Numbered from the stretch's first letter, positions 42,974 to 51,853 are shown. The stretch: DNA of 64,000 bases from Streptomyces sp. NBC_00461 (GCF_036013935.1 NZ_CP107902.1:2885001-2949000); one strand, 5' to 3'. Translations and numbers: made by a program. Notes: generated from the letters alone by a model not told the origin.

Positions 42974-44455
42974 TTACGCAGGCGTGAAGCGTACGGTCGC
43001 CGTTCCCGGGTCGGCCTGCGTGAGCCGGACCCGCAGGCGTTCGCCCAGGGGCAGGTGGTCACCCTCGATCCGGCCGATGATCGCCGGAGACTCCAACTGG
43101 ACCTTCCCGACCGCGAGTTGACGGTCCGCGGGTCGACGGTCCGCGGGTTGACGGCCCGTGGGTTGGTGCTCCCCGACCTCCACCACGTATCCGTCGAAGA
43201 CCTCGCCCACCCGGTCCTTGAGCAGCGCCGCCTCCACGATGTCCACGCACGCGCGTTCCACCGTGCCCGCGAGCCGGCTGCCGTCGGCCATCTCCTTCGG
43301 CAACACGTCCAGCGCGGCGAGCACCCAGTCCGGCGGGGGCTCTCCGGCCACGGCCGCGAGGCAGATCTCGGACGCGTACCGGTCGGCGAGCCGCCTCAAC
43401 GGCGCCGTGCAGTGGGCGTAGGGGGCGGCGACCGCGGCGTGCGTGGTGATCGGCGGAAGGGCCCCGTCCCGGAAGACGGTGTAGCCCGCCCCGCGCAGCA
43501 GAGTCGTGCACTCCTGGAGGAAGGCCGCGTGGTGCGGTCGGTGCGGGTCGAGGGAACGGATCAACTGGGCGTACGAGACATGGTGCGGCCACTCGATGTG
43601 CAGCGCGTGCGCGGTACGACGCAGGCGGCCGACGGCGCCGTCCGGGGCGGCCGGGAGGGTGCGCAGCACGCCCGTGCCGCCCGCCAGCATCAGATCCGCG
43701 GCCGCCATCCCGGTCAGCAGGGAGATCTGCGCGTTCCAGCCCTCGGCGGGCAGCGGTGCCCGGTAGCCGAGCTGGTACGCGTGGTCGCGCTCGACGATCG
43801 CCTGCTCGGGCACGTTCAGTGAGATCCCGCCCCGCTCCACCTCCAGCCGCTGCCGCGCCTGCCCGATCTCGGCCAGCAGGGCGAGCGGCTCCTCGGCCGT
43901 CTTCTGGTCGATCTGCCGCTGTACGCCGGTGTAGTCGAGCTTGGCCCGGCTGCGGACGAGGGCGCGGCGGACGTCGACGGCGCCGGTGCGGCCTTCCGCG
44001 TCGAGGTCGATCGTCCAGAGCACGGCCGGGCGGACCTGGTCCGGGAGGAGGCTGGCGGCGCCCTCACTCAGCGGCGCGGGATGCAGCGGGATCTTCTCGT
44101 CCGGGAAGTACAGCGTGGCCACCCGCCGGTGGGCCTCCGCGTCCAGCGCCGCTCCCGGCGCGACGAAGGCGGCGACGTCCGCGATGGCGTAACGGACGCG
44201 GTAGCCGGTGCTGCCCCGCCGGGACAGGTGCATCGCCTGGTCGAGGTCGGTCGACGTCGGCGGGTCGATGGTGAAGAGGGGGATGTCCGTGGCGTCGTAC
44301 GACGGAAGGGCGGGGGCCTTCGCGGCCCGTTCGGCCTCGGCGAGCACCTCGGGCGGAAAGCTCTCCGGGACGCCGAGTTCGGTACGCAGTGCGATGAGGG
44401 CGGCCCGGAGGGGGGCTTCGGGGGCGCCGGTCACGCGGATGTGGCGGCGGGGCAT
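42974..44455 (-). CDS. RNB-domain (RNase II/R-type) ribonuclease
   Basis: A 493-residue protein from ATG 44455 (MPRRHIRVTGAPEAP). The RNB domain shows FTIDPPTSTDLDQAMHLSRR (catalytic Asp cluster), RYAIADVAAFV, TLYFPDEKIPLHP, LSEGAASLLPDQ, and the RNA-binding YAHCTAPLRRLADRY. It degrades RNA 3' to 5'. N-terminal cold-shock domains of RNase R are missing, as in actinobacterial short RNB proteins. The C-terminal S1-like region contains a 5-residue repeat encoded by a 15-bp tandem repeat (43117-43161). It is divergent from yaaA. Confidence 0.93.
   Translation of the reverse strand: MPRRHIRVTGAPEAPLRAALIALRTELGVPESFPPEVLAEAERAAKAPALPSYDATDIPLFTIDPPTSTDLDQAMHLSRRGSTGYRVRYAIADVAAFVAPGAALDAEAHRRVATLYFPDEKIPLHPAPLSEGAASLLPDQVRPAVLWTIDLDAEGRTGAVDVRRALVRSRAKLDYTGVQRQIDQKTAEEPLALLAEIGQARQRLEVERGGISLNVPEQAIVERDHAYQLGYRAPLPAEGWNAQISLLTGMAAADLMLAGGTGVLRTLPAAPDGAVGRLRRTAHALHIEWPHHVSYAQLIRSLDPHRPHHAAFLQECTTLLRGAGYTVFRDGALPPITTHAAVAAPYAHCTAPLRRLADRYASEICLAAVAGEPPPDWVLAALDVLPKEMADGSRLAGTVERACVDIVEAALLKDRVGEVFDGYVVEVGEHQPTGRQPADRRPADRQLAVGKVQLESPAIIGRIEGDHLPLGERLRVRLTQADPGTATVRFTPA
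43117..43161. repeat. 15-bp tandem repeat within the RNB gene
   Basis: Three units of GTTGACGGTCCGCGG (with small changes) at 43117, 43132 and 43147. The period keeps the reading frame and encodes a Q/R-P-A-D-R repeat in a linker of the protein, a likely site of length variation. Confidence 0.8.
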
Positions 44456-44531
44456 GTAGCGAGCGTAGGGCCGTGGCCGCCTCGGGGCACGCCGTACGCT
44501 GTCGCAGAGCTCAAACAGAAGGAGATCTTCC

Positions 44532-45314
44532 GTGCTGGTCCTGCTGCCTCCCTCCGAAGGCAAGGCAACCTCCGGCCGTGGTGCCCCGCTGAAGCTGGAG
44601 TCGCTGTCCCTGCCCGGACTGACCCCCGCCCGTGAGGCCGTGCTCGGCGAGCTGGTCGACCTGTGTGCCGGGGACGAGGAGAAGGCGCGGGAGGTGCTCG
44701 GGCTGAGCGAGGGGCTGCGGGGCGAGGTGGCGAAGAACGCCGGGCTGCCGACGGCCGGGGCCCGGCCCGCGGGGGAGATCTACACGGGTGTGCTGTACGA
44801 CAACCTCGACCTGGCTTCCCTGGACGCTGCCGCGAAGAGGCGTGCCGCCCGGTCCTTGCTCGTCTTCTCCGGGCTGTGGGGCGCGGTCCGGGTGACCGAC
44901 AGGATCCCCTCGTATCGCTGCTCGATGGGTGTGAGGCTGCCCGGACTCGGGGCGCTGGGCTCCCATTGGCGGACGGCGATGTCGGACACGCTGCCCGAGG
45001 CCGCCGGGGACGGGCTGGTACTGGATCTGCGCTCCTCCGCGTATACGGCCGCGTGGAAGCCGAAGGGCGAGGTCGCCGGGCGGACCGCGAGCGTACGGGT
45101 GCTGCACGCGCCGACCCGCAAGGTCGTCAGCCACTTCAACAAGGCGACCAAGGGGCGGATCGTACGGAGTCTGCTGACGGCGGGCGCGGCGCCCAAGGGG
45201 CCGGGCGCGTTGGTGGAGGTGCTGCGGGACCTCGGGTACGTGGTGGAGGTGGAGCCACCGAAGGGCGCGGGCAAGGCGTGGACGCTGGATGTGCTGGTGG
45301 ACGAGGTCCACTGA
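44532..45314 (+). CDS. yaaA: YaaA-family peroxide stress protein
   Basis: A 260-residue protein starting at GTG after AGAAGGAG. It has the family's N-terminal LVLLPPSEGK, YTGVLYDNLD, LVFSGLWGAVRVTDRIPSYR, LDLRSSAYTAAWKP and the C-terminal KVVSHFNKATKGRIVR. In E. coli YaaA limits free iron during peroxide stress. The family has a DNA-binding-like fold. It is divergent from the RNB gene and followed by KDPG aldolase. Confidence 0.92.
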   Translation: MLVLLPPSEGKATSGRGAPLKLESLSLPGLTPAREAVLGELVDLCAGDEEKAREVLGLSEGLRGEVAKNAGLPTAGARPAGEIYTGVLYDNLDLASLDAAAKRRAARSLLVFSGLWGAVRVTDRIPSYRCSMGVRLPGLGALGSHWRTAMSDTLPEAAGDGLVLDLRSSAYTAAWKPKGEVAGRTASVRVLHAPTRKVVSHFNKATKGRIVRSLLTAGAAPKGPGALVEVLRDLGYVVEVEPPKGAGKAWTLDVLVDEVH

Positions 45315-45383
45315 GACCTGCCTCTGCTGAGGCGTCCACTACTGAGGCGTCCGCTGGCGCCCATGCCCAGGCGCCCTGCCATT

Positions 45384-45415
45384 GCAGCGTGCGCAACGAG
45401 CTTTGCGCATGCTGC
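45384..45415. promoter_or_regulatory. Nested inverted repeat in the eda promoter
   Basis: GCAGC (45384-45388) with GCTGC (45411-45415) outside, and TGCGCAA (45390-45396) with TTGCGCA (45403-45409) inside, centred about 38 bases before the aldolase ATG. This looks like an operator for a dimeric regulator. Confidence 0.6.
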
Positions 45416-45437
45416 GACGCCTCGGCAGTATGGCGCC

Positions 45438-46064
45438 ATGCCCACCTCGCTGCTGGATCTCGCCCCCGTCGTGCCCGTCGTCGTCCTCGATGACGCCGCC
45501 GACGCCGTACCGCTCGCGCGGGCGCTGGTCGCCGGTGGGCTGCCGGCCATCGAGGTGACGTTGCGGACGCCGGTCGCGCTGGAGGCGATCCGCGCGATCG
45601 CCGGTGCGGTGCCGGACGCGGTGGTCGGGGCGGGCACCGTGATCACACCGGAGCAGGTGAAGGAGTCGGTGGCCGCCGGGGCGCGCTTCCTGGTCAGCCC
45701 GGGCTGGACGGACGTGCTCGTGGAAGCGATGCGGGCGTCCGGGGTGCCGTTCCTGCCGGGGGTGTCGACCACCTCGGAAGTGGTGGCTCTGCTGGAGCGC
45801 GGGGTGCGGGAGATGAAGTTCTTCCCGGCGCAGGCGGCGGGCGGGACGGCGTATCTGAAGTCCCTCGCGGGGCCCCTGCCGCAGGCGCGGTTCTGTCCGA
45901 CGGGCGGCATCGGTGCCGCGAACGCGCCCGAGTACCTCAGGCTGCCCAACGTCGGCTGTGTGGGCGGAACCTGGATGATTCCCGCGGACGCCGTCGCCGC
46001 CAAGGACTGGGGGCGGGTCGAGATGCTGGCGCGAGAGGCGGCTCAGCTCGGGCCGGGCGGCTGA
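45438..46064 (+). CDS. eda: 2-keto-3-deoxy-6-phosphogluconate (KDPG) aldolase
   Basis: A 208-residue class I aldolase from ATG 45438. Conserved features: VVVLDDAADAVPLARAL, the IEVTLRTPVALEAIR strand with catalytic Glu, VGAGTVITPEQV, FLVSPG, and KFFPAQAAGG with the Schiff-base Lys, then PTGGIGAANAPEYL. It cleaves KDPG to pyruvate and glyceraldehyde-3-phosphate (Entner-Doudoroff or uronate pathways). No other pathway gene is adjacent. A palindrome upstream (45384-45415) suggests regulated expression. Confidence 0.94.
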   Translation: MPTSLLDLAPVVPVVVLDDAADAVPLARALVAGGLPAIEVTLRTPVALEAIRAIAGAVPDAVVGAGTVITPEQVKESVAAGARFLVSPGWTDVLVEAMRASGVPFLPGVSTTSEVVALLERGVREMKFFPAQAAGGTAYLKSLAGPLPQARFCPTGGIGAANAPEYLRLPNVGCVGGTWMIPADAVAAKDWGRVEMLAREAAQLGPGG

Positions 46065-46086
46065 CCTGCTCCGCGCCCCGGCACGG

Positions 46087-47406
46087 TCAGCGCAGGTGAG
46101 AGGTGTCGTTGAAGAGTCGTACGCTCGCGTTGCCGTCCGTGTAGTAGGCCACCGCCGAGAGGGAGGCGGCCGAGAGTTCCATGCGGAACAGGGACTCGGG
46201 CGGGGCGCCCAGGGCGAGGCGTACGAACGTCTTGATCGGGGTGACGTGGGTGACGAGGAGAACCGTGCGGCCCTTGTACGCCGCCACCAGCTTGTCCCGC
46301 GCCACCGCGATCCGGGTCGCGGTCGCCGCGAAGCTCTCGCCCCCGCCGGTCGGCCGGGCCTCCGGGTCGGCCAGCCAGGCGTTCATGTCGTCGGGGTAGC
46401 GCTCGCGGACCTCGCCGAACGTGAGCCCCTCCCAGGCGCCGAAGTCCGTCTCGCGCAGCCCGTCGTCGACGCTCACCTCCAGGCCGAGACGTGCGGCGAC
46501 GATGCCCGCGGTCTCGCGGGTACGGGCGAGGGGCGACGCGACGATCGCCTCGATCGTGCCGCGCCGGGCCAGCGCGGCCCCGACCCGCTCGGCCTGCTCC
46601 CGGCCGACGTCCGACAGGGACGGATCGGTACCGCCACTCCCCGAGAACCGCTTCTGCGGAGTCAGCGGGGTCTCACCGTGCCGCAGGAGGACGAAGGTCG
46701 CGGGCGCCCCCATGTCGGCGGGAGCCCAGCCGGGACTGGCAACGGTGCGCGCGGCCCGGACGTCGGCGTCAGCCTTCGCCCCGGCACTGCCTGCCTCCCC
46801 CCTGTCCTCCACCGCACCGCTGCGGTCGGAGGGGACGGCGGAGACGTCAGCGGCAGGGCGTGCCTCTGCCAGCGCCGCGCGTGCTCTCGCCGCGCCCGCC
46901 GCCGCGTCGCCCGGCGGGCCGGACGGCTCCGGGGCCGCGAGCCGCGCGGCGCGTGCGTCCAGCTCTGCCGTGGACACCGACGGCGACCACTGCTCGCCGC
47001 GCTTGCCCGCGTCCATCGCCTCGTTCGCGAGCCGGTCCGCGTGCTTGTTCCGCTCGCGCGGGATCCACTCGTACGTCACCTGCTCCGGCGGGAAGACGCG
47101 GGCCGCCTCCGTCGCCAGCGGCTTCATGTCGGGGTGCTTGATCTTCCAGCGGCCCGACATCTGCTCGACGACCAGCTTGGAGTCCATGCGGACGTGCACC
47201 TTGGCCGACGGGTCCAGGTCACGGGCGGCCCGCAGGCCCGCCAGCAGCCCCCGGTACTCGGCGACGTTGTTCGTGGCGACGCCGATGTACTCGGCCGCCT
47301 CCACCAGCGTCTCCCCCGTCGCCGCGTCGATCACGACGGATCCGTAGCCCGCGGGCCCCGGATTTCCCCGTGAACCGCCGTCCGCCTCGACGATGAACTC
47401 CCGCAC
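46087..47406 (-). CDS. Bifunctional RNase H / histidine phosphatase
   Basis: A 439-residue fusion. Residues 1-135 are type I RNase H (VEADGGSRGNPGPAGYGSVV; NNVAEYRGLLAGL; VRMDSKLVVEQMSGRWKIKH; ERNKHADRLANEAMD), with all four acidic positions visible. An Ala/Ser-rich linker leads to a phosphoglycerate-mutase-type phosphatase from about 235 (FVLLRHGETPLT with catalytic RHG; LRETDFGAWEGLTF; LLVTHVTPIKTFV). The mycobacterial homologue has RNase H and acid or alpha-ribazole phosphatase activity. It is the last gene of the Nif3-like – zinc-ribbon – RNase H series, all on the minus strand. Confidence 0.95.
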   Translation of the reverse strand: MREFIVEADGGSRGNPGPAGYGSVVIDAATGETLVEAAEYIGVATNNVAEYRGLLAGLRAARDLDPSAKVHVRMDSKLVVEQMSGRWKIKHPDMKPLATEAARVFPPEQVTYEWIPRERNKHADRLANEAMDAGKRGEQWSPSVSTAELDARAARLAAPEPSGPPGDAAAGAARARAALAEARPAADVSAVPSDRSGAVEDRGEAGSAGAKADADVRAARTVASPGWAPADMGAPATFVLLRHGETPLTPQKRFSGSGGTDPSLSDVGREQAERVGAALARRGTIEAIVASPLARTRETAGIVAARLGLEVSVDDGLRETDFGAWEGLTFGEVRERYPDDMNAWLADPEARPTGGGESFAATATRIAVARDKLVAAYKGRTVLLVTHVTPIKTFVRLALGAPPESLFRMELSAASLSAVAYYTDGNASVRLFNDTSHLR

Positions 47407-47478
47407 GGCACAAGCCCCTTACAGTCGCCCTGGCGATCGCCCAGGCCGTCGCCCGGGCCATCGCCCTTGCCGTCGCTC

Positions 47479-48222
47479 CTACAGACCGGACTCGGCCGTA
47501 CGCACCAGGATGCGACGGCAGTTCTCGCAGCGCACCACGGTGTCGGGGGCGGCCGAGCGGATCTCGTTGATGTCGGTGATCGCCAGCTCCTGACGGCAGC
47601 CCTGGCAGGTGCGCTGGTACAGCTTGGCCGCGCCGATGCCGCCCTGCTGCTCGCGCAGCTTGTCGTAGAGCTTGAGCAGGTCCGCGGGGATGGTGCCCGC
47701 GATGACCTCGCGCTCCTTCGTCACCGTGGCCACCTCGCCGTCGATCTCCTCGAACGCGGCGTCGCGGCGCGCACTCGCGTCGTCGATCTTCGACTGGACG
47801 GAGGAGACCCGCTCGGTGAGTTCGGTGACCCGCTCCTGCACGGACTCGATGCGCTCCATGACCTCCAGGACGACGTCCTCGAGGTCGCCCTGCCGCTTGG
47901 CGAGGGAGGTGATCTCGCGCTGGAGGTTCTCCAGGTCCTTCGGGGAGGTCGCGGCACCGGAGTCCAGGCGCTGCTGGTCGCGGGCGGCGCGCTGGCGCAC
48001 CTGGTCCACGTCCTGCTCGGCCTTGGTCTGCTCGCGGGCGGTGTCGCTCGCCTCGGTCTGTGCGGCCACCAGCAGGTCGCGCAGCTGGTTGTGGTCCTTG
48101 GTCAGCGACTCGATCTCGGCGTGCTCGGGCAGCGACTTCCGCCGGTGGGCGAGCTGCTGCAGCCGGACGTCGAGTGCCTGGACGTCGAGGAGTCGGATCT
48201 GGTCGGCGGGCGCGGCGTTCAG
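47479..48222 (-). CDS. Coiled-coil zinc-ribbon protein (DUF164/CdsZ-like), CTG start
   Basis: A 247-residue protein. The only start that preserves the conserved N-terminus (NAAPADQIRLLDVQALDVRL) is CTG at 48222, with GGAG eight bases upstream and a CTGA overlap with the Nif3-like stop. A long coiled coil fills residues about 30-175. The C-terminus has a four-Cys zinc ribbon (CQGCRQEL ... VRCENCRRILVR). Proteins of this family are proposed translation- or RNA-associated factors. It lies in a conserved actinobacterial series with Nif3-like and RNase H genes. Confidence 0.9.
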   Translation of the reverse strand: MNAAPADQIRLLDVQALDVRLQQLAHRRKSLPEHAEIESLTKDHNQLRDLLVAAQTEASDTAREQTKAEQDVDQVRQRAARDQQRLDSGAATSPKDLENLQREITSLAKRQGDLEDVVLEVMERIESVQERVTELTERVSSVQSKIDDASARRDAAFEEIDGEVATVTKEREVIAGTIPADLLKLYDKLREQQGGIGAAKLYQRTCQGCRQELAITDINEIRSAAPDTVVRCENCRRILVRTAESGL

Positions 48223-49070
48223 TTGGGGGCTCCTGCGGTTGCGTCAGAGGAGGCCGCATGGGCCGTCCAGGGGTCGGTGACCGTCTTGGACACATGGACC
48301 CTGAGGTCCCATCCGTGCCGGTCGGAGATCTCGTCGAGCTGGGTTGCGGCCAGCTCGCACCAGGGCCACTCGGTGGCCCAGTGCGCCGCGTCGAGCAGCG
48401 CGAGGGGGCTTTGGGCGGTGGCCTCGGAGGCCGGGTGGTGGCGCAGGTCCGCGGTGAGGAAGGCGTCCACCCCGGCCGCGCGGACCTGGTCGAAGAGGCT
48501 GTCGCCGGAGCCGCCGCTGACGGCGACCGTACGGACCGTCGCCTCCGGGTCGCCGGCGACGCGGATGCCCTGCGCGGTGGCGGGCAGCCGCTCGGCGGCA
48601 CGGGCCGCGAACTCCTTCAGGGACAGCGGGTGGTCCAGTTCGCAGACGCGGCCGAGGCCCCGGCGGCCGGACGGATCGGTGGCGTCCGGCACCAGGGGCC
48701 CGACGATGCGCAGGTCCAGCGCGCCGGCCAGCGCGTCGCTGACGCCCGGGTCGGCCGTGTCCGCGTTCGTGTGGGCGACGTGCAGCGCGATGTCGTTCTT
48801 GATCAGGGTGTGCACGACGCGGCCCTTGAAGTGGCCGGCCGCGACCGTCGTCGTACCGCGAAGGTAGAGCGGGTGGTGGGTGACGAGCAGGTCGGCGCCC
48901 AGCTTCACCGACTCGTCGACGATCTCCTGGACCGGGTCGACGGCGAACAGGACCCGGGTGACCTCCTGGGCGGGGTCGCCCACGACGGTGCCGACCGCGT
49001 CCCAGGACTCGGCCCGCTCGGCGGGCCACAGGTTCTCCAGCGCGGCGATGACTTCAGACAGACGGGGCAC
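48219..49070 (-). CDS. Nif3-like dinuclear metal centre protein
   Basis: A 283-residue protein from GTG 49070 ((M)PRLSEVIAALENLWPAERAE). Typical family motifs are DAVGTVVGDP, VLFAVDPVQEIVDES, DLLVTHHPLYLRGTTTV (metal-binding HH), VAHTNADTADPGVSDALA, SGGSGDSLFD and HWATEWPWCE. Metal ligands (HH, and C-terminal H and E) are present. Often labelled GTP cyclohydrolase I type 2, but the in vivo role of the family is uncertain. Its stop overlaps the start of the zinc-ribbon gene, so translation is coupled. Confidence 0.93.
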   Translation of the reverse strand: MPRLSEVIAALENLWPAERAESWDAVGTVVGDPAQEVTRVLFAVDPVQEIVDESVKLGADLLVTHHPLYLRGTTTVAAGHFKGRVVHTLIKNDIALHVAHTNADTADPGVSDALAGALDLRIVGPLVPDATDPSGRRGLGRVCELDHPLSLKEFAARAAERLPATAQGIRVAGDPEATVRTVAVSGGSGDSLFDQVRAAGVDAFLTADLRHHPASEATAQSPLALLDAAHWATEWPWCELAATQLDEISDRHGWDLRVHVSKTVTDPWTAHAASSDATAGAPN

Positions 49071-49314
49071 GGTCAAAAGGCTACCTGGCTGATCTGTGCC
49101 GCTGAACCGATGTCCCGGTCCCGGCACCACGATCCCGGTCGCAACGAACGGAACGGTGCCGGAACCCGGCCGCACCCCCGGCCCCCGTCAGCACACCGGC
49201 CCCCGTTTCCTCAGGCGAATCGTTCCTTGGCCACCCTTATGTGTGAAGCAGGAGCCTCGTGGTCCCACGTGTGTGCGTGCGAAAACTAGCTTCGTCGCCG
49301 GAGGTGACCAGACC

Positions 49315-50583
49315 ATGACGGCGTGTGCGATCGAGCCCGAGGCTGCCCCCGAGGACGGCGCCCCGCAATCGGGCTGCACCATCACCGCGGACGGCGCCTA
49401 CGCCGCCCGGCTCGCCCTGGACGGCGACTCCTGGTTCCCGGAGCGCTGGACACTGGACGGCCCCGAGCCGTACGCCGTGTCGCTGCCCGGCAACCAACCC
49501 GAGGAGCCCGGCACCGAGGTGCAGCCGATGGGCGACGGGCGGGTGCTCATCCGCCGGCCGATGGACGGGCGGCATGTCTTCTCGCTGCTCTACCCGACGG
49601 GGCCCGGCACCGGCGAGGTGCTGATCGGCGCGGTCGAGTGCCCGGACGAGGACACCCGGCTGCGGCTGCTGCCTCCCGCGCCGGGCGGCGAGCAGGCGTA
49701 CGCCCTGGCCGTGGGCCGGCACACCAGCACGGTGTGGCTGGTGGCGGGCGGCGCCTTCGGGCCCGAGCACGTGGCGGAGGTCCCGGGGCGCTGCTCGGGC
49801 GGGGTGTGGCTGGATCATGCGGGGCGGATGCTGGCGCTGGACCGTGAGATCGGCGGCCGGACCAAGGCGGTCGTGGTCGACCTGGAGCGGGCCGGCGAGG
49901 TCTCGCCCCTTCTGCAGATCGCCGAGGCCAGCGACGACCGGCTGCTGCTCGCCGACCCGGACAGCGGCCTGCTGCTGATCCGCTCGGACGCGCCGTCGCC
50001 GGGCGAGGACCGGCTGGGCTGGGGGGTGCTGGGCAGCACGCTGCCGGTGCGTTTCCCGGAGTGCCTGCGCCTGCCCGACTGTGCCGTCACGCCCTTCGCC
50101 ATCCAGCCGGGGCAGGTGCTGATGCCGGAGAGCTGCGGGGTGGCGCTTCGGGTCGACGGGCCCGTCGGCAGCTGGGTGGGGCTGTGGCGACCGGACCGGC
50201 GGCGGCTGCACCATCTCCCGGCGCCTGAGGGGTGGTTGGCGGGCGCCGGGCTGTGGACCAGGGACGGGGTGCTCCAACTGCCGTACGCCACGGTCGAGAT
50301 GCCGTGCGGCGTGGCACGGATGATGGCGCCCCCGGGGGAGACGGGGGAATCGGGGGAGATGGGGGAATCGGGGGATGCAGGGGGATCAGGGGGCGCGGGG
50401 GGATCAGGGGGCGCAGGGCCGGAGGATCCGGTCCGGGATGGTGCGACCGCCCCGGCGGCGGACGGGAGTTCGTCCCCGTCGCCGGGCACGCGGTCCCCGT
50501 CCGTATCGGATCCTCCGGAGCCTGTCGCGCCGCGTCCCGTGCCGTTGCAGCAGGCGCCCTTGGGACGTCTTGTAACGAAATAG
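49315..50583 (+). CDS. Conserved Streptomyces protein, probable beta-propeller
   Basis: A 422-residue protein from ATG 49315, after CGGAGGTGACCAGACC. No enzyme motif is visible. The sequence is made of repeating beta-strand patterns (PDEDTRLRLLPP, TSTVWLVAGGAFG, GGVWLDHAGRMLALDRE, DDRLLLADPDSGLLLIRSD, VGLWRPDRRRLHHL), suggesting a WD40/propeller-like fold. Residues about 340-400 are low-complexity (GES/GGSG repeats), probably disordered. No signal peptide. I recognise it as a widespread hypothetical protein of the genus, function unknown. It is divergent from the Nif3-like gene. Confidence 0.75.
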   Translation: MTACAIEPEAAPEDGAPQSGCTITADGAYAARLALDGDSWFPERWTLDGPEPYAVSLPGNQPEEPGTEVQPMGDGRVLIRRPMDGRHVFSLLYPTGPGTGEVLIGAVECPDEDTRLRLLPPAPGGEQAYALAVGRHTSTVWLVAGGAFGPEHVAEVPGRCSGGVWLDHAGRMLALDREIGGRTKAVVVDLERAGEVSPLLQIAEASDDRLLLADPDSGLLLIRSDAPSPGEDRLGWGVLGSTLPVRFPECLRLPDCAVTPFAIQPGQVLMPESCGVALRVDGPVGSWVGLWRPDRRRLHHLPAPEGWLAGAGLWTRDGVLQLPYATVEMPCGVARMMAPPGETGESGEMGESGDAGGSGGAGGSGGAGPEDPVRDGATAPAADGSSSPSPGTRSPSVSDPPEPVAPRPVPLQQAPLGRLVTK

Positions 50584-50620
50584 TGCCGATGGGCGTGGCC
50601 GTCTGGATTCGAACAGAGGG

Positions 50621-50644
50621 CAGCCGGTTAAACTCGCCCGGCTG
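50621..50644 (+). terminator. Terminator-like hairpin after the propeller-like gene
   Basis: CAGCCGG (50621-50627) pairs with CCGGCTG (50638-50644) around a 10-base loop, 38 bases after the stop. Confidence 0.6.
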
Positions 50645-50679
50645 TTAGAAAGATCATGTTAACGGGGTGAATCCTTCCG

Positions 50680-50832
50680 ATGAGCGACGCACGCACCATG
50701 CAGCTGTCCGCCGAGACCCGGGAAGACGCAGGCCACGGCCGGCACCGGGGTCCGGTTTCGGTCCAAGACGGTGACTCGGCCCCTCGCGGCCGCCACCGCA
50801 GGCCGGACGAGGACGCCGAGGCGGCTGCCTGA
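50680..50832 (+). CDS. 50-residue conserved small protein
   Basis: ATG at 50680 with GGGGTGA 9 bases upstream encodes MSDARTMQLSAETREDAGHG, then a RHRGPVSVQDGDSAPRGRHRRPDEDAEAAA tail. It is rich in His, Arg and acidic residues and probably disordered. Similar short proteins are, as far as I recall, common in Streptomyces at this place, between a hypothetical gene and an SDR gene. It is followed by a perfect terminator hairpin. Function unknown. Confidence 0.55.
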   Translation: MSDARTMQLSAETREDAGHGRHRGPVSVQDGDSAPRGRHRRPDEDAEAAA

Positions 50833-50851
50833 CGGTTACACGGTTACGCAC

Positions 50852-50891
50852 GGAAGGGCCTCGCACGTCGACCGACGTGCGAGGCCCTTCC
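50852..50891. terminator. Bidirectional terminator, perfect 19-bp stem
   Basis: GGAAGGGCCTCGCACGTCG (50852-50870) pairs perfectly with the complementary arm 50873-50891 around AC. It separates the small plus-strand gene from the SDR gene on the minus strand. Confidence 0.93.
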
Positions 50892-50897
50892 GTCTCT

Positions 50898-51836
50898 CTA
50901 CCCGCGCCGGAGCCCCAGCACCTCCGCCGCCGCGAACGTCTCCCCCGCCGGCCGCTCCGCGTAGTGCGGGGTGAGCAGGGCGTCGAGTTCGTCGTAGGTG
51001 AAGGTGTCCTGCTTGCTGTCGAACTTGGCCTGCACACTGGGCCGTTCGATGATCGCCACCATGCCGCCGTGTACGACGAGCAACTGCCCGTTGACGCGAG
51101 CGGCGGCGGGTGAGGCCAGATAGCCCACGAGCGGGGCGACGTGTTCGGGGGCGAGCGGGTCGAGCCCCTCCGTGGGCTGCTCGAAGCCGGCGAAGACGTC
51201 CTCGGTCATCCGGGTGCGGGCGCGCGGGCAGATGGCGTTGGCCGTGACGCCGTACTTGCCCAGGGCGAGGGCGGAGGAGGTGGTCAGGCCGACGATTCCG
51301 CCTTTCGCCGCCGCGTAGTTGGGCTGCCCGGCGGAGCCCGCCAGGAACGCCTCCGACGACGTGTTCACGATCCGCCCGAACACCGGCCCGCCCACCGCCT
51401 TGGACCGCTCGCGCCAGTGCGCGGCCGCGAAGTGGGTCGTGTTGAAGTGGCCCTTGAGGTGGACGCGGATCACCGAGTCCCACTCGCCCTCGGTCATGGA
51501 GAAGACCATGCGGTCGCGCAGGATGCCCGCGTTGTTGACCAGGATGTCCAGTTTGCCGAACTCGCTGATCGCCGACTCGACCAGTTCGCGGGCCTGTTGG
51601 AAGTCGGCCACGTCCCCGGTGTGGGCGAGCGCCCTGCCGCCCGCCGCGCGTATCTCGGCGGCGACCTGCCCGGCGGGGCCGCCGGAGGCCTCCCCCGAGC
51701 CGTCCCGGCCCGGCTGCCCGAAGTCGTTGACGACGACGGCGGCGCCGAGCCGGGCGAGTTCCAGCGCCTCGGCACGGCCCAGGCCCCGGCCCGCGCCGGT
51801 GACGATGGCCGACAGTCCCTCAAGTGGCAGTGACAT
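50898..51836 (-). CDS. Short-chain dehydrogenase/reductase (lipid or steroid type)
   Basis: A 312-residue SDR from ATG 51836. The NAD(P)-binding motif is TGAGRGLG, with NDFG after strand 2, then DILVNNAGILRD, and catalytic Ser (NTSSEAF) and YAAAK (Tyr-x-x-x-Lys). The size and the C-terminal extension (YDELDALLTPHYAERPAGET) resemble the 3-hydroxyacyl-CoA dehydrogenase-like SDRs of actinobacteria. It forms a same-strand module with a zinc alcohol dehydrogenase and a MaoC dehydratase, suggesting oxidation of a lipid- or steroid-derived acyl-CoA. Substrate not known. Confidence 0.92.
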   Translation of the reverse strand: MSLPLEGLSAIVTGAGRGLGRAEALELARLGAAVVVNDFGQPGRDGSGEASGGPAGQVAAEIRAAGGRALAHTGDVADFQQARELVESAISEFGKLDILVNNAGILRDRMVFSMTEGEWDSVIRVHLKGHFNTTHFAAAHWRERSKAVGGPVFGRIVNTSSEAFLAGSAGQPNYAAAKGGIVGLTTSSALALGKYGVTANAICPRARTRMTEDVFAGFEQPTEGLDPLAPEHVAPLVGYLASPAAARVNGQLLVVHGGMVAIIERPSVQAKFDSKQDTFTYDELDALLTPHYAERPAGETFAAAEVLGLRRG

Positions 51837-51853
51837 GCGTATCCTTGGAGTCG

